DNA of 64,000 nt from Phaseolus vulgaris (GCF_000499845.2 NC_023759.2:21038716-21102715); one strand, 5' to 3'. Positions 31,000-46,000 are shown, numbered from the stretch's first letter. Made by a program: numbers and translations. Notes: generated by a model from the letters alone, not told the origin.

Positions 31000-33760
31000 G
31001 AGAAAATGTGTTAGAATATGTAGATGAGCAAGACAGGAATGAAGATAATGTCCTTTTGATGCTTGGTTCAATTCAGTGTCACTAGAGGAGAAAATTATTG
31101 TTATAATGAATAGTCTTAGATAGAAATTATTATAAAGTTCCTGTATATATCTTTTCATATTCTTTTTTCTTCTCTCTTATACGTTGTATCTGATATGTCC
31201 AAGGTTATTATAAATGAGATCCTAAGAGAAGGAAATTCACTCTCTCAAATTCATCTTCTACTATTTCGTATTTTTCTCAAGTTGGTATCAAAGCGAGTCG
31301 ATCATGCTGTGCCTATCTTTGTTCGGCTAGAAATTGTCATTCTGTCATTGTTTGCAACCTTCCATAGTTGTTCGTTGCAGTCCATCGTTGGAGTTTTGTT
31401 TGTTGATGTTTGGGTCTGATGCGCCTTGAGGAGTTCAACCCAACCTCGGTCACCACGCATCCAAATTTTGTGCGACGTCCCAACACTATCACGGTTGCCT
31501 TAGGAAGGTGTGTCTCACGTGCCACCTTCGAGTGGTAGGAATCCTTTCAGACCATCATGGTTCAACTTGTCAAAGTGTTTTGAGCTCATTTTCGTCCTTT
31601 GTTCTTCATTTTGGTACCATTGGGTGGCTTGTCTAGAGTTGCTTATTGTTTCTTGCTCTTCAAAGCCTAGGGTTGTCCTCTGTTCTTTCTCTGTTGCACT
31701 GCGAGACTGTATCCCTGCCTCTACCTTGTTTGAACATGTCTTCAGGACTATCTCCTCTTTTTTGGGACTCCTTCTATAACTTATGAGAAATTAAATGGAA
31801 AAATACCTATCGTGCTTATAGTTCAACTTTGGTTCCTTGACCAAGGTTTTCATGATTAGTTAAATGAAGATAGGAGTAGAGTACCACCAGATCAAGTTCA
31901 ACCATGGATAATAACTAATTTTCAGCTTTGTGCTTTGCTTTGGCAATCGGTACAACCCAATATTTTGACCTTTTCAAGTCATTCAAAACCTGTGATTCCT
32001 TTTGGAAAATTACCCAAAATATTTTTGAAAATGGTACCCAATGCCTCTACGATTTTGCTAAGTGATTGGGTTCTCTCAAGCAATTTGATAATGACATGTT
32101 GTCTTCTATTGTTGAAGCTCAATATGCACTTGAGGAATTTAATATGTTCTTGGAAGTTGACTTATTAAATGAGATAAAAAAGTTGGACAACTTATTAGCT
32201 AACATGTAATTGCTTCCATTATTTGTGATAACTTGAACAACATTATCTTCAATCTTCTCCACGAGGACATCAAACATCTCAAATAGTTTTTCACTTCTCT
32301 TCACAACATTAGAGCTATCAATAAAGTTCACAAACATTATCTCAGTGGAAGAGTTCACCAAAAGATTAATCTAACATCATCTCTTTCGATTACAAACATG
32401 TATCTAACATAATAGAACAACCAAGTTTGTTCCACTACAATTTATGATCTTTCAATAACCCATTATCGTAGTCCATCTCCTTCTTGAGGAGTGAAACTCT
32501 ACTTTCATGATAAGTAGGAGTCGATAAATTTGGCCCATAAGCACTGATGACATCAATCATATCTTGAAAGCTTTTCAATCTAATGACAAACCTGTTTGCT
32601 AAAACGAGCAATATGTTGGTGCACTAGTGCCTTCAAAATTTTGTCACATGCTTCTTTGGTATTTGTTTGTCTTAGTTTGTCCTTTTCTTTTTCGCTATTG
32701 CTATAATTGGATTTTTGCAAAACATACTTGTTGGCCCTTTTTTCATTCTTTCTCCCGACATTATTAGGTATGGAAATTTCAATTTCATCTTCAGTCAATA
32801 TCATCAATCACATCATCTATTGGATTTACATACGTGACTTTTTTTTTCTCTAAATAATTTCCAAAACTCTTCGATGTTTTTGGAAGTCTTGGTCCAAGAT
32901 GCAACATTGTTCTTTGCCTTTAGATGTTCTTTGGCTCTAGTAATTTCCTGTTTCATAAATTGTCCACAATAATGACTGACTATAATGTTCAAGTCTAATT
33001 CATCCGACAAATGAGAATACTTCCAACCCAGGTCATTGAACTCATCCCACTTAATAAACCATCTTACATTCACTCATCCTTATATTTTATTTTTTGTGAG
33101 TGAGGTGAGTCAATTTTTGAACTCTCCTTGTCAAGACCATTGAGATTTAGGGATTTTGATATTGAAGTACATAAAGAGTGCTTTAGGCAAGGGTCTTGTT
33201 TACTAAATCAAGGGAAACACTCAGGTAGTTGGATACTCAACTGCTGATTGGAATGGTTCACCTAGTGATAGGCTAATCCAATTTTGGGTATTGTGTTATT
33301 GGAGGAAATTTAATATCATAGAAAAGTATGAAGCAAAAATGTTGTAGCAAGATCAAATGTTGAAGTAGGATACAATGCCATGTCTATGGTAACTTGTGAA
33401 CTGAAATGGCTAAAACAACTCCTTAAAGAACCCAAGTTTTATGGAGCTAAACTAATGACTATGATTTGTGATATTTAAGCAACTTTGCATATTGCTTCTA
33501 ATCCAATATTTCACAAGAGGACTAAAGATATAGAGGTTGATTGTCATTTCATCAAGGAAAAGATCAAGTTTGGAAATATTGTCACAAGCTTCGTCAATTC
33601 TATGATTAGTTGTTGCATACAATTTATATGCTGCAGCTTGAGGGAGGGTGTTGAAAATGAGAATAATGTATTTTGTTTATTATCAGAGTCTCGTAATCTT
33701 TATTTTTAGCATGTACAATGCCCTTTTCATATTGTAAATGTATGAGTCTGTATAAACAAC
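31000..33760 (+). mobile_element. Decayed Ty1/copia element in intron 1
   Basis: LTR-like sequence ends near 31283, followed by a primer-binding-like site TTGGTATCAAAGCGAG (31284-31299). Gag fragments lie at 31860-32170 (for example ALLWQSVQPNILTF and EEFNMFLEVDLLNE). RNase H fragments come after 33095 (SADWN-like near 33240, HIASNPIFHKRTKDIEVD at 33488, then FIKEKIKFGN). Integrase and RT are missing, replaced by a minus-strand hAT fragment. Many stops. Limits approximate. Confidence 0.75.
32119..33080 (-). pseudogene. hAT transposase fragment inside the intron 1 copia
   Basis: On the minus strand: an N-terminal BED-like region (DLGWKYSHLSDELDLN with altered ligands, from 33073), a Lys/Glu-rich linker, and a DUF659-type piece from 32361 (MFVNFIDSSNVVKRSEKLFE, then VVQVITNNGSNYMLA). 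The dimerisation end is absent. It is of the same family type as the fragments in intron 3. Confidence 0.75.
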
Positions 33761-33942
33761 TTATATCTGTTCTGTATTTGCAAACATAGTATTTAGTCCA
33801 ATGTCTCTATGTTCTCTAGTTTAACAAAGATGATTGGCTTTCCTTAATGATTGATTTGTCCGATTTTGAATGTTCTTTTTTTTGTTTCCATATATACATC
33901 AAGTTTTGCGTGTTACTGACATCTCACTCATGTAAATTATAG

Positions 33943-34060
33943 GAGAATCTCCAGGATATGTGAAACTTGGCAAAAGGCAGTATGAGCAACGACATATTTG
34001 ATGGACAGTTGTTTTCTGAGAAGTTGTTGAATGTCAACAATTCACAACATAGCATTCAAT
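33943..34060 (+). CDS. CID gene exon 2 (5' UTR end and start codon)
   Basis: Acceptor aattatag ends at 33942. The ATG at 33982 begins MSNDIFDGQLFSEKLLNVNN, matching the short lead-in before a CID, and is the first Met of the exon in this frame. Donor gtatcc at 34061. Coding part 33982-34060 (79 nt, ends in phase 1). Confidence 0.87.
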
Positions 34061-37000
34061 GTATCCATCACTGATCCCTATTTTCTTTATTGTTTTTGTT
34101 TTTAATGACAATTTTCTGTTGGGTTATATATGCCTTATCAGTTTGCCAATACATTATTCATGCAAACTTTCTATGACATGATTCATTCTTTACACGAAGT
34201 GCAATTGCAACAACACCTCACTGTGGCTTTTTTGGATTTAGAAAAATAGATGTAAAGAAATGTGGTCTATATGATCTTGATGTAAAATCTGTTTTTTGAT
34301 AGTTGAAATGTTGCCCATGTAGAGTTAATATTTCTTTTTGAATTAGGATATGTCTAAATTTGGGCAGACAATGGATGTGATCTTACTTTGCTATAGTTTT
34401 GACTTGCAGTACCTATACATTGTTATTTTTTTTTATATGCTATGAATTTATTTATATATTAAAAATGCCCATTACACTTTGGGCCTGCTTCGAAAAATTT
34501 CTCCATATGCACCTCTAGGAGAAAAAAATAAGATGATTTTTTCCCCCCTAAAATTAACTTATACACAAAAAAAATAAGATTTTAGAGAAACTATATGGAA
34601 GAGTTTCTAGAAATTAATATGCATAAACAATTTTTGCTTATGGAGAATGTTATTTAATTTTTTTTCTGTTTATTTTAGTTTCTTCAAATTTTTATTGGAG
34701 AAATTTATCCAAATATATCCTTTATTTACTTGTTTACTTAAGTACCATGAAACAACTACCCATTTTCAAATATAGTAGTTTCTAATATCCTTTTATACGG
34801 AAAATTTTGTCGATACTGACAATGATGGTATTTATTTGATCAACTGAAACTGAAGTAAAGAGTTAGGGGGACTAGATGAAAGAATTTTGAAGGTTATAGT
34901 CATATCTTTTCAGGTTGCTGAAATCATCCCCGGGATAAACGTGTAAAGAATATTCTTCATAATACTATAGCTACTCTATATGGTACACTAATTTTTCATC
35001 AAATTTTTTATTGAATAACCTCTTCGGGTGGAGGGGTGAAAATTGGGGGATGTCCTCTCGTCTTAGTTCTTTTCTTGGTAACATGTTTATGAAGATTTTT
35101 TAGTATTTGTTGTTTATGCTGTTATATGGTGAATTTTTGATGGGAGTAATTTATTTTTGAAAATGCCTCTTTGCTCTTCCTTGTTATTTATTATGGTGGG
35201 ACATAAATATCTTTTTTCTTCTATTAATTACTCAACTCAAGTTTTGTTTATGGTTCTTTTGATGGACTTGCTAATACTGTTATGGAATTGGGTTGTAGTA
35301 ATTTTGCCCTGTTGGCTCTTTATTTTTTGCTTATGTAGAAGTTTCGTCCCCTTCCCATTGTTTTTCACTTTTTCTTCACATTATTTAGTTATTTTAATAG
35401 CTCACAATAACAAATTCATTTTGCTTGTCAATCTCTTAAAATTTTCAGTAACATTTTAAGTTTCAGCTATCATTTTGATGAATATGAAGAGTTTTTAGTT
35501 AGAGAAAGAAATGTGTATGAAGCATGGCGACAGTGAATGCTGTAAAACGAACTAAATCATCAAAGCAAAGGAACCCAACAAAAGATTATTTGTAACAAAT
35601 GATTTGTTTTGTCCCTTTTGCAAATCCTTCAGAGAGGGCCCTTCCCACCCATCCTAAGAGACAGCTAGCATATGGTATAGGGAAGCTAAACACAACTTGT
35701 TTAAAAGGTTTTTTGAGATGTATGTTGTACCAGAGTTATAAATAAGCTAGTTGCATTTATACTGTTGGTAAATGATAATAGCATTTTGCTCATTTTACTT
35801 CACTTGTTCAATCTAATTTCCTTCACATTATTCCTCCTTCCTCCTTCCTCCTTTTGGTTATCTATTAGTGGGATTTGTGTTGCTATCTGTATTTCTTAAG
35901 CAATAATTCAGCCTTGTCCCGTTGGTGTATTTCTCATCGGAAAAGAGCAAAAGAAATAGTTGAAACTTGGGATAAATTATTCAATGCTTCCCAGAAAGAG
36001 CAGTGTATCACTTTTCTATACCTGGCTAATGACATCCTGCAAAATAGTAGACGAAAGGGTAGTGAGTTTGTCAACGAATTCTGGAAAGTTCTTCCAGAGG
36101 CTCTAAGGCGTGTTTGTGAAAGTAGTGATGACTCTGGAAGGAATGCAGTGGCCAGACTAGTAAGTCTCATTACTCTACAAATTCTCTGAATTAATTGTAT
36201 TAAAAACACAGTATAATCATTATATTCAACCTTTTATACTTTGCTTATATTGTAATGGTGTAGAATTGTGGGGGCCTGGTTTGGTTGATATCTTCTTGTC
36301 CCTTTCTATTTTTCTGGGCATTTCCCCTTTTTATTAGAATGAGTACACTGAACTGAATGGTATATTGCTTAAAATGTTAAAACTGTTTAGGTTAAAGTAT
36401 CTAAATTGTGCTGTAGTTTTTAATTCAATTTTGTAATTGATATAGATTTTTCCTGCATCATATGTCAGACATTTATCCTTCTAGGTGTGGGTTTCTTTTG
36501 TGGGAATTTCATTTATACTTATTACTAATGTAGACCAATGCTATGAAACTTGAGGAGGGGATAAAAAATCGTAACTCGAAGTTACTAATATATGAAAAAT
36601 TATATTCATAAACATGTGCCTCCATATAAAAATAATATAGATGATAAAAATAACTCATACATAATAATAAGTCCTTAAGTAGTAAGATTTAATACATAAC
36701 AAAACTTAAAATAGGTTCATAATTCATAAAATGTTAATGCATAAAACAATTAATAAACATAAATTTTTAATACAAACAAACTATCCAAGAAAATTCTTAT
36801 ATTAAACGCACGATAATCATCGTCCTCCTCCACTTGATCTTCACCTTCATTGATGTCATCTCTTCCATGACCTTCATCATTATCAACAATTGAAGGTACC
36901 TCCAAATCATCCATAGGTGCAACAACACCACCTCAACTAGCATCTTTTTCATCTTCTCCAATTTCAAAGTTGTCTTCATCTAAAGCATCTAAAACTTGAA

Positions 37001-40000
37001 TTTGCTTCATTCTCCTCCAAGTCCATTCATCATCAAAAGCAAGATCATCAATGTTATAGTTTTTTGTTTTCCTACATCCTTCTTCAATTTTGAATTAGTC
37101 ATCATAAACTTGACATCATTCATGATCTTTTGCTTTAAATGATTTATTTTCTTGGTGTGAACCTAAATAAGTATAAAATTGATTAACACATCATACTATA
37201 GCCTCCAAGTCCATTCATCATCAAAAGCAAGATCATCAATGTTATAGTTTTTTGTTTTCCTACATCGTTCTTTTTCTTCAATCTCGAATTAGTCATCACA
37301 AACTTCACATCATTCATGATCTTTTGCTATAAATGATTTATTTTCTTGGTGTGAACCTAAATAAGTATAAAATTGATTAACACATCATACTATACCTCTT
37401 AAAAATAATTATAAAATCAATTTCATAAATTTAAATTCTTACTATTTCTAAAGCACTCCAATTATGCTCACAACCGAAGTCAAACTCAATACTCTAATTG
37501 CAAATCTTTGAAATTTTGGATGTGTTCCAACATCCTTGAAGTCCCAACTAGATGATGCTTCAATCAATAAATCCGTCCTATTAATACTTACATTTTACAT
37601 TTCTTGCTTTCCCATCAATAGAAATGCAATGACTCCATATAGGATTAGTCCTTGCTCTAATTCCACTTCCTCTTATAGGATCGACATGACCCAATGATCC
37701 TTTATTAAGCTAGCAGCATCGCATACTCCCAGAATCGTGAGAGTTTGCAATTTTACTCGCAAACTTGACAACATTGACATAAACATTTAGATATTCAACT
37801 AGATGTAAGCTATTGGTGTTTTTGTTGTTTTTGTTATGGTTAGGTAACCTCTTTCTAGTCTATATATAGACTCTCTTTTCGTACTCTTTGTCAATGAGTG
37901 AAAATAATATCCAGTTCTTGTTTGTAAAGCTTTTCTTTATTTCCTACATATCACGTTCTAATAAGGCATCATGAGCCAATAAATTTTCCACAATGGTCAA
38001 TTAGAGCTCCCCTTCCATCCCCATCCTAGTTTTTTCCAAATTCCATTACAGATAAACTTGAGAATTCCAATTATCCTTATACTCTGCTATTTACAACACT
38101 CCCCATCAAGTTGGTAAATAAATATCATTCCCAATTTGCCTACAGGATTCTACTACGAGGGAGCCCTTTAGTGAAAGTGTATGCTATTTGAAGTCTTGTA
38201 CAAAGGTGGGTTGTAACGATAATACCCTTGTTAAGATTATCTTTGATGAAGTGTTTGCCAATTTCAATATGTTTTGTTTTATCATGTATTGGATTATGGA
38301 CAATGGCCACGGATTTTAACCTTTATTTTAAGGTCACCCAAGCATGATTTTCAAACAAAGTCCTTCACACACATACATCTTGAGCAAGGGCTTGAAATTT
38401 AGCTTCTGCCCTAGAACAATATACTCTATCTTGTTTTTTGCTTCTCTAAGTTACCAGAACTTCTCCAAGTTATTAGACCAAGAAGTATATAGTATCCAAA
38501 GGAAATTTTTGTTAGTAACATCAGGGTCAAAAAGTCTTCTTTCTTGAAAAACACTAATTTTCTTGGGGTTGACTTCTAGTACTAAAATAATTTGGTGAAC
38601 TACTTTTATCTATTTTCTCTTGGATCATGCACATACTGGCTTACTAGAATAATTATGTAAGAAATGTTTGTTCTTGTGTGAGTTAGATAAATAATTGTTC
38701 GTACAAATATTTGATAATGGGTCTTTTCTACAACGGAGCCCTCTTCAGTTTCAATTTTATTGTTGTATTCAGTAGGAACTCTTGAAATTCTACACCCTAG
38801 CTTATTTGTTTCTTTAAGGAGATGAAGTACATGTTTTCTTTGTGAAATGAAAATTTCCTTTTTGGAATAAAAACCTTTATTCTAAGGAAATACCTGAGTT
38901 TTCCTAAGTCTTTCTAATTCAGATTGGGATGCCATTTTTTTTCCTTAAAAGCCAATTTCATCCTCTCTTGAAATAATGATATCATGCAAATGGACAGAAG
39001 TATAATGAGTTTACGGTAACAAACTGCTTCATGAATGAAGTATGATCTTCTTGGTTTTGGCTTGTGTTCTTAGAAAACCATTGCTCCGGTAAATCTCCCG
39101 AATCATGTTCTTGGAGATTGCTTAAGAGTTTATAAAGTCTTTTCTAGGAGACATACCTTATTTCTTCCACTGAGTTTCAAATTTTGGATATCCATGTACA
39201 CTTCTTCTTAAGCTCTATTAAGAAAGAAATTTTAGACATCCAACTAGTCCAAGTTCCAATCAAAATGAGTTGCTAAAGCAAGAACAACTTGTATTCATCT
39301 TAGCTACAAAAGAAAATATCTCCTCATAGTCAGTTTTGTAAGTTTGAGTGTATCCCTTTAGTAATCAATCTGGCTTTATATTTGTTTGTTGTCCCATTTT
39401 CCTTTTATTTCACTGTAAATATTCATTTGCACGCTGCAACATGTTGTCTCTTGGTTTGTCAAAAAAGTCACTTCATGAGTTTCTTTATAATGCATTCATT
39501 TCCTCTTTTATGGCTTGAGTCTAATGTTCATCTTTCTTGGCTTCATGGACTGAGGTTGGAATTTATGTAGTGTCAATGGCAACAATAAAGGTTTGATATT
39601 TATTAGAAAGATCGTCAACACATATATATTGAGAAATAAGACATTCAATGCATGATCTTTTTCCCTTTCTCATAGAAATAGATAAATTCTCAATAACACT
39701 TACCTCTTCACTTGTATATATAAGGATCCTCACCTCTGAGTTAGGCAATTCTTGTTCTACAGTCGAAGTGTGTTGTTTCCTTTGATATTTTTTGCCAAAT
39801 AATTTTATCTTGTTCCTCATTGTGAGTTGGTTCGATCCCATTTGTGGTGACTTCATAGCGTCTTCATCCTCAATTGTTACGATTTCCTCCTCTTCCTCGT
39901 GATGCTACCACTCAAGGTAGTCTTAGGATCGAAAAGATAAACATGAATAGTCAATCGGAAGACCGTAACACGGATCGTAACATCCTACAAATTTTATGAA

Positions 40001-43000
40001 AACTTATATACATACATAAAATCATTTTATTATTCAAAATTCATAATTGAATTTTGATACTATATAAAAGAGTACATAATTAGGTGTAAACACCACATCC
40101 TATGATAAGAGTAACTATGTACTAGTTACAAAATAGTGAGAAAATAATAATCTTGTTAGTTAAATTCATATTTAGCTTCATGATTTCCATCTCCTTCATC
40201 ATTCAAATCAATCATGTCTAAGTCATGACCATGTAAAGATTCATCATCCTCTACTTCGATTGGAACCAAGTTTTCATCCAAATCAAATGTTTCATTATGC
40301 TCATGCCCATCTTCCATAATCCACTCGTCATCAGATGAATAATCATCAATATTAATTTGAGTTGGTTTTCTTGTTTGCTTCTTAGCTAATTTTGAATTAG
40401 CCATAACAAAAACAACATCATTCGTTGTGCTTTGCTTTAGCCTATTTACTCTCTGTGTGGACCTATACAAATGCAAAGACAAGTATTATAAGCAATTAGT
40501 GGATTAGTAGACTAATGTTATTCTAGAGATATATTTTAACATTAACTTACCATCTTAAAGGAAATACTGTTACGCTAAGATCCGGAAGAGCTACTTGTCA
40601 AGCTCCTGGATACTCATCACCATAAGACTCCCACCAATCTGCTAGAGTCTTTAAATTGATTGACCTAGTAGCCAAGGGACAACCAAAATGTTTTGCTCGT
40701 TTTTTGAAATCATCAATTTGAACATCAATGAGGGTTTGTTCATCCTCATCCTCCACCATTCTAGTTATGCATTCCATTAGACCTTGTTTCACTTCCAAAT
40801 CTGCTTTAAACCCAGGATGATAATGCATTTGAGGGTTAAGAAAATCGCCTGCAACATGCAAAGCCTATGGAGTTTCTTGTCCAACCTTTCATCAATGATG
40901 TTCCACAAAGGCAAATAGCTAACTAAAATATGTTACATTGAGTTAGTTTTTGTTTTGAATTTCAAAATCACTATCTCAACAAACATAAAATACATCTTTT
41001 TTGACACAATCGAAAGCCTTTTGTATCTTCTCTTTAGCTTGGTCCATTGCTTCATAAATGAAACCCATGACTGGCTTTTGATCGGAATCAACCAATCGAA
41101 GCACTTCAATGAGGCAATGCACCCTTCAAACACGTTATGATATTCTTCCAAAATTTTGGTCTAAAACCACATCCAAGTATTTTTTCATCATTTGTTTTAG
41201 CAAACCTGCTAGACTTCCATTCATCACTAGTAAACATTCTAACTAAAGCTCCCTTATTCTCATGGAGGCACCCTAATTGTGAAGTAAGATGTAGCAAAGC
41301 GAGTAATACTTGACCTTACCAAATCTCTTCTCTCTGTGAAATGAAGTAGAGATATTAGAAAAGATCTTGAATAGATAAAGGTAGTGATTATTTTACCTAT
41401 TGGAATGGTCTCCTCATGTATTGAGATTTTCTTCTCATAATTCTCCAACATTAAGTCAACACAATGTTCAACACAAGGTGTCCAAAATAACTTTTTTTCT
41501 CTTTGTCATCAACATTTGACCAACAACTTTGTAGTTTGCTACATTATCAGTCACAACTTGAATGACATTGTCTTCCCCCACCTCTTCAACAATGTTATCC
41601 ATCATCTGAAAAACTTTCTCAACTGTTTTAGATATAGCAGATGCATCTATGGATTTTAGAAATACAGTTCCCTTTGAGCTCTTCACCAAGAGGTTTATTA
41701 TTGTCCTTCCTTTCTTATAAGTTCAACCATCATTCATAATCGTACATCCCGTTTTCTTCCATTTATCCCTATGTGATTGTAGAGCAAGTGATGCATTTGT
41801 AACTTCCCCCTTCAAATATTTGACTCTAATCTCATGATAGGATGGAGGTCTAAATCCAAGACCATGTCTTGAAACATAGCAATGAATTCTCCACTCTTTG
41901 CCACATTGAAAGGTACAATTGTTTTAAAAGAACCTGTCAATTGCTTGATATGGCTCCTCAGTAAGACCTTTCTTAAACATGTTGTTGTTGGTAGTTTGTA
42001 TATTCTTAAAAAATATTTCTGTCACTAGGTTGTTGCTAGACCGAGTGGACTCCTCCTCACTATTTTTTCTTTTCTCACCAACTTTTGCCATTTCCTCATC
42101 ATCCATACTAATTTAATTTTTGTTGCAAACCAACAACAATTTTCCATATTCCCTTTTTAACTTCATCAGGAGCATCCTTGCATGCTCCAACATCCTTTTG
42201 AAGAAAGAATAGGGTAAATCCCTTGTGTATTGAACACATAGGGTTATGTTTATATAGGAAAAGAAACATATGAGCTAAGCCCATTACATAAATATGATAT
42301 ATCTAACAATATCTATATCTCATAATATCTAATTATATCTTATAATATCTAACACCAACCAAGTGGTGCTTCTATCGATAAACCCCCTAATAATACCTTT
42401 GGACAGTATCATGACTTTTGATTGAATCCAATCATTGCAGTGGGGAAGTTATGGCAATTAATTAAAATCTAATTATCGTTGGAGAAGTTGTGTTCCACTT
42501 TCACTTATTTGGTTTTGTTTCATTTCACTCAGCAGTAAGTGGTTTCGTTCACTGTGTAGTAAGTAAGTGATTTTGTTTCACTATACTAAGTAAGTGGGTT
42601 TGTTTCACTTATTTGGGCTTTTTATTTAATTGGTCCCATCTGCTGCTGTTGCCTCCATCTTAAACAGAAAGAAACCCTTAAATCAACTACACCATGTGTA
42701 TCTGTGAAGCTACCACACCACATCCACCTTTCAGCCACCGTGCCGCACGTCGTCACGACACTGTAAGCATTGCCGCGCCGTTGTAAGAAGCACTGCATGT
42801 AGACGAGCTGCTGTGAGGAACGCCGCGAGAGGCGTCAGTGCAAGGTGTGCCGCTGCAAAAACTGCCACGAGAACTGTGAGAGAGACGATCCCACATGATC
42901 CGTCAAAATCGTACTTTTTTGGTGATTATAGATCGGCAACATGACTATATATCATAAAATCACGATCTTATGACGCAACTCGTGATTTTGACTACCATTC

Positions 43001-46000
43001 TGCCAGTGTTGATGTTTCAATAATTTCCACTAAGTTTTCATCTTTTAAGAAGGTAGGCATCCAAAGAAGTCTGGTGACTAAGCTGTTCATTAAAGGAAGC
43101 TAATCACCAACTAAAATTTGCTCATATACATGATTAAAATCTGAGTGTAGACTTCTTAGAATTAGGACCATATATAACTTATCATGTTTTTTTTATATCC
43201 TCCAATGGATCAACTACCAAAAATCTCTTCAATTCTTCTATTCTAGCTCAAGTCTTTGCTACATATTAGATTTTATCATGATTGGTTTGCATGAGAGAGA
43301 CTGCACTTTGAGTTGCATCAAAGAGACATTGAATGTCACTAAGAAAAATATCTTGCACCATTTTCCAAAGGAAGAAGATGCCTTAAACAATATGATAATT
43401 TCTTGGATGTTTTATTCAATTGGTTGCCATAAAACAACACATTATTGGAAATGCAATTTCTACCACTAAGGTTTTTCTTCATTCAAAACCTTAGTCAAAT
43501 CCTTCTCCAAATGGTCATGGTATCCTTGACCAAGGAATTGTAAATCCACGGATGCAGACCAAGATAATTAGTTTTTCTAGTTTAGCTTTGTTGTGGTCAC
43601 AATAGGAGTAGCAAAAAAAGTTGAGTCTATTCCAAAGACAAAGACTACAACTTTTTGGAGAGAAGGAAAGATCCTAGCCCGTGAGCTACGTTCAACGAAT
43701 CAAGGGTAGAAAGGTGCCTAGAAGGCGTTGAAAAGATGAACGATGGCAATTTAATGTGATTCTGGCATCGAGATGGTGGTGTGTTAGACACACACTTGGT
43801 GAGGGGTTGGCATGCAACATTATGTGGCATGTCGAAGAGCTTTTGAACAAGCAACCACCGGGGTTGGGTTGCGCTCCTCGAGGCACACCTAACCTTGACT
43901 TTGTTGTGGACAATAGTGAGGATGGTAGACAACGACGAACTACTGTGGTGGACGATGACAACGATTGTTGGAGATAGTGCATTATTCGTTTGGCAACTAG
44001 GGCATGAGCACTTTGAATACTTTTAATTTTTAGACTTCTATACCAATTCTGATTAGAATACCACAATGATTGGATACATTTTGTATTAGATTATGTTTAT
44101 AATATCATGTAAAACATGAATTTTCTTATGTTTTAAATTTTTTATTTATGATAACTTTGTACTAGTTTTATATATTATATCGATTTTTAAAATTTTCCAT
44201 ATTCCTGGGTCTGAGTTGTATCATATACTATATCTATATCACATACTCTATCTGTGCTTCCTAGGTTGTCATAAGATAATAACAAAAGAAGAGTCTTTTC
44301 GGTCAAGTTGGGGGTTTGTGTGTGTTCTTAATCTTTATATCAATTGAACTCTACTAATTTGTATATCACTATCCATTTTTAAAATTTGTTTTATTCCTAT
44401 GCCTGTGTTATGCCATATCATATCTACAAATTCATTAACGTGTATTGTATTTCTAGGTTATTTAGTAATGTAAAAGAAATGTCTAGTTTGGTCATGGAAA
44501 GGGTTTGTGCGTGTATTATTAATCCTTAAATCAACTTAAGTGCAAAGAAAAGTGTTATACTAGAGAATCCACTTTTGAACTGAACACCCATTAGTGGGAT
44601 GGGGCTACATTGCTGGGTTGTTTTTACATAGAGATCCATTTTTGTTAGCTATACGTTACTTACCTTTTTTTTTCTTATGTCATTTGTTTTATCTATTAGT
44701 ATTTTCTAAGCTGACCTTTCCTTCTTTTTCATTTCCTTTTGGTTTGAATTTGGGTTTGGCGTGTTGGATTGGATTGTTAATAGGTTGCAATATGGGAGGA
44801 GAGGAAGGTTTTTGGTTCACGAGTTCAAGGACTTAAGGATGAAATAATAATGGGTAAGATCCCCCCTCCATCTGCAAGCAATGGAAAGAGTTCAAATTCT
44901 ATCAAGATAGCAAAGAGGGATGCCCACGTGAGAATAGTAAGCAAGTTGCAATAGCTTGTCTGATTATGATCTGTTGCCTGTTTGATATTTTGATATTTCT
45001 GATTTTGAGATGAGTCAATGCTTGGTCCTCTTCAATGCAGAAACTGGCTGTTGGGTGTTTGCCAGAGAAAATACTATCTGCATTTCAGCCTGTTCTTGAT
45101 GAACATCTTAATGAGGAAGCTGCTTTAAACAACTGCAGTGCTGCTGTGCTTGGTGTGGGTAAAGTTGTGGAAGATGTTGAAAATACATTGGCTCAAGGTA
45201 AGAATATTTCTAAAGGGACTCAATATGTTCTGCCTTCTACCCTAGCTTGACTGATCATGAATCTTTTTATTTGTATTTTCTAAGTATAGTTCTGCAGGAC
45301 TAACTGTAGATGGTTTTGGAGGAATGGTTATTGTAACCGAAACACCAATTTTAAAGTGTAAAAATATTATGTAGAAAATTTGAATTCTTGGTCATACTTG
45401 TGACTGAAAGAATAAATAAAATTAGAAGTAATAGGTCTTGTAGTGGAATGGTTTCCCTAATGTTAAAAAAAAGAGATTCTTAAGTGTGATGATCTCACTA
45501 TTGATTTTATAAAAGTTTCAGTTTAGATTAAAATATCCCTTCTAACACTTTAATTTAATGATGACCGAAGATTGGTGAGTTTTTTTCTCATTTGATGTAT
45601 ACTACATTGAAAGGATTGCTTGTTATTGTGTGTTTAATCACACAAGTAAATCCTTTATTTATAATCATTCATTCAAAGTATATTATGGGGAGACTTAATT
45701 ATGACTAATAATGGAGAATGTCTCTAATTATCAGCTATACAAATTTCCTAATTACTAAGATAAAAATCAAATTTTATTCATATTATATATATATATATTA
45801 TGTATGTATATGTCCAACATTTTGGTGAGTACACCTACAAGCTGAAAAAAGGCTACAGCCTGGGATACTTAAACCCTTAATCTAGGTACACTAAAAAACT
45901 GCTTTATAAATACTGTACAACAAATAGTAATAAACAACTATTTTAACACTCCCCCTAAGTCGAAGTCTTGTCAAAGCGTGAGTTGCAACTACAAGACCTT

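Larger units (their letters stand above)
29237..33942 (+). other. Putative intron 1 (5' UTR) with transposon remnants
   Basis: The first ~1.7 kb shows nothing recognisable except an A-rich simple run at 30887-30915. The rest is a copia remnant with an hAT fragment inside it, listed separately. Confidence 0.5.
36160..44783 (+). other. Intron 3 of the CID gene (8.6 kb, transposon-filled)
   Basis: Holds, left to right, an hAT fragment, a minus-strand copia pol remnant, a second hAT transposase fragment, a GC-rich patch and copia gag pieces, all listed separately. The rest (36160-36560, 44060-44783) shows no feature. Confidence 0.8.

Noticed and set aside
43756..43977. 73-codon plus frame and overlapping minus frame of 124 codons
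   Set aside because: These are mildly GC-rich transposon leader sequence next to a copia gag fragment. Neither frame shows a domain.
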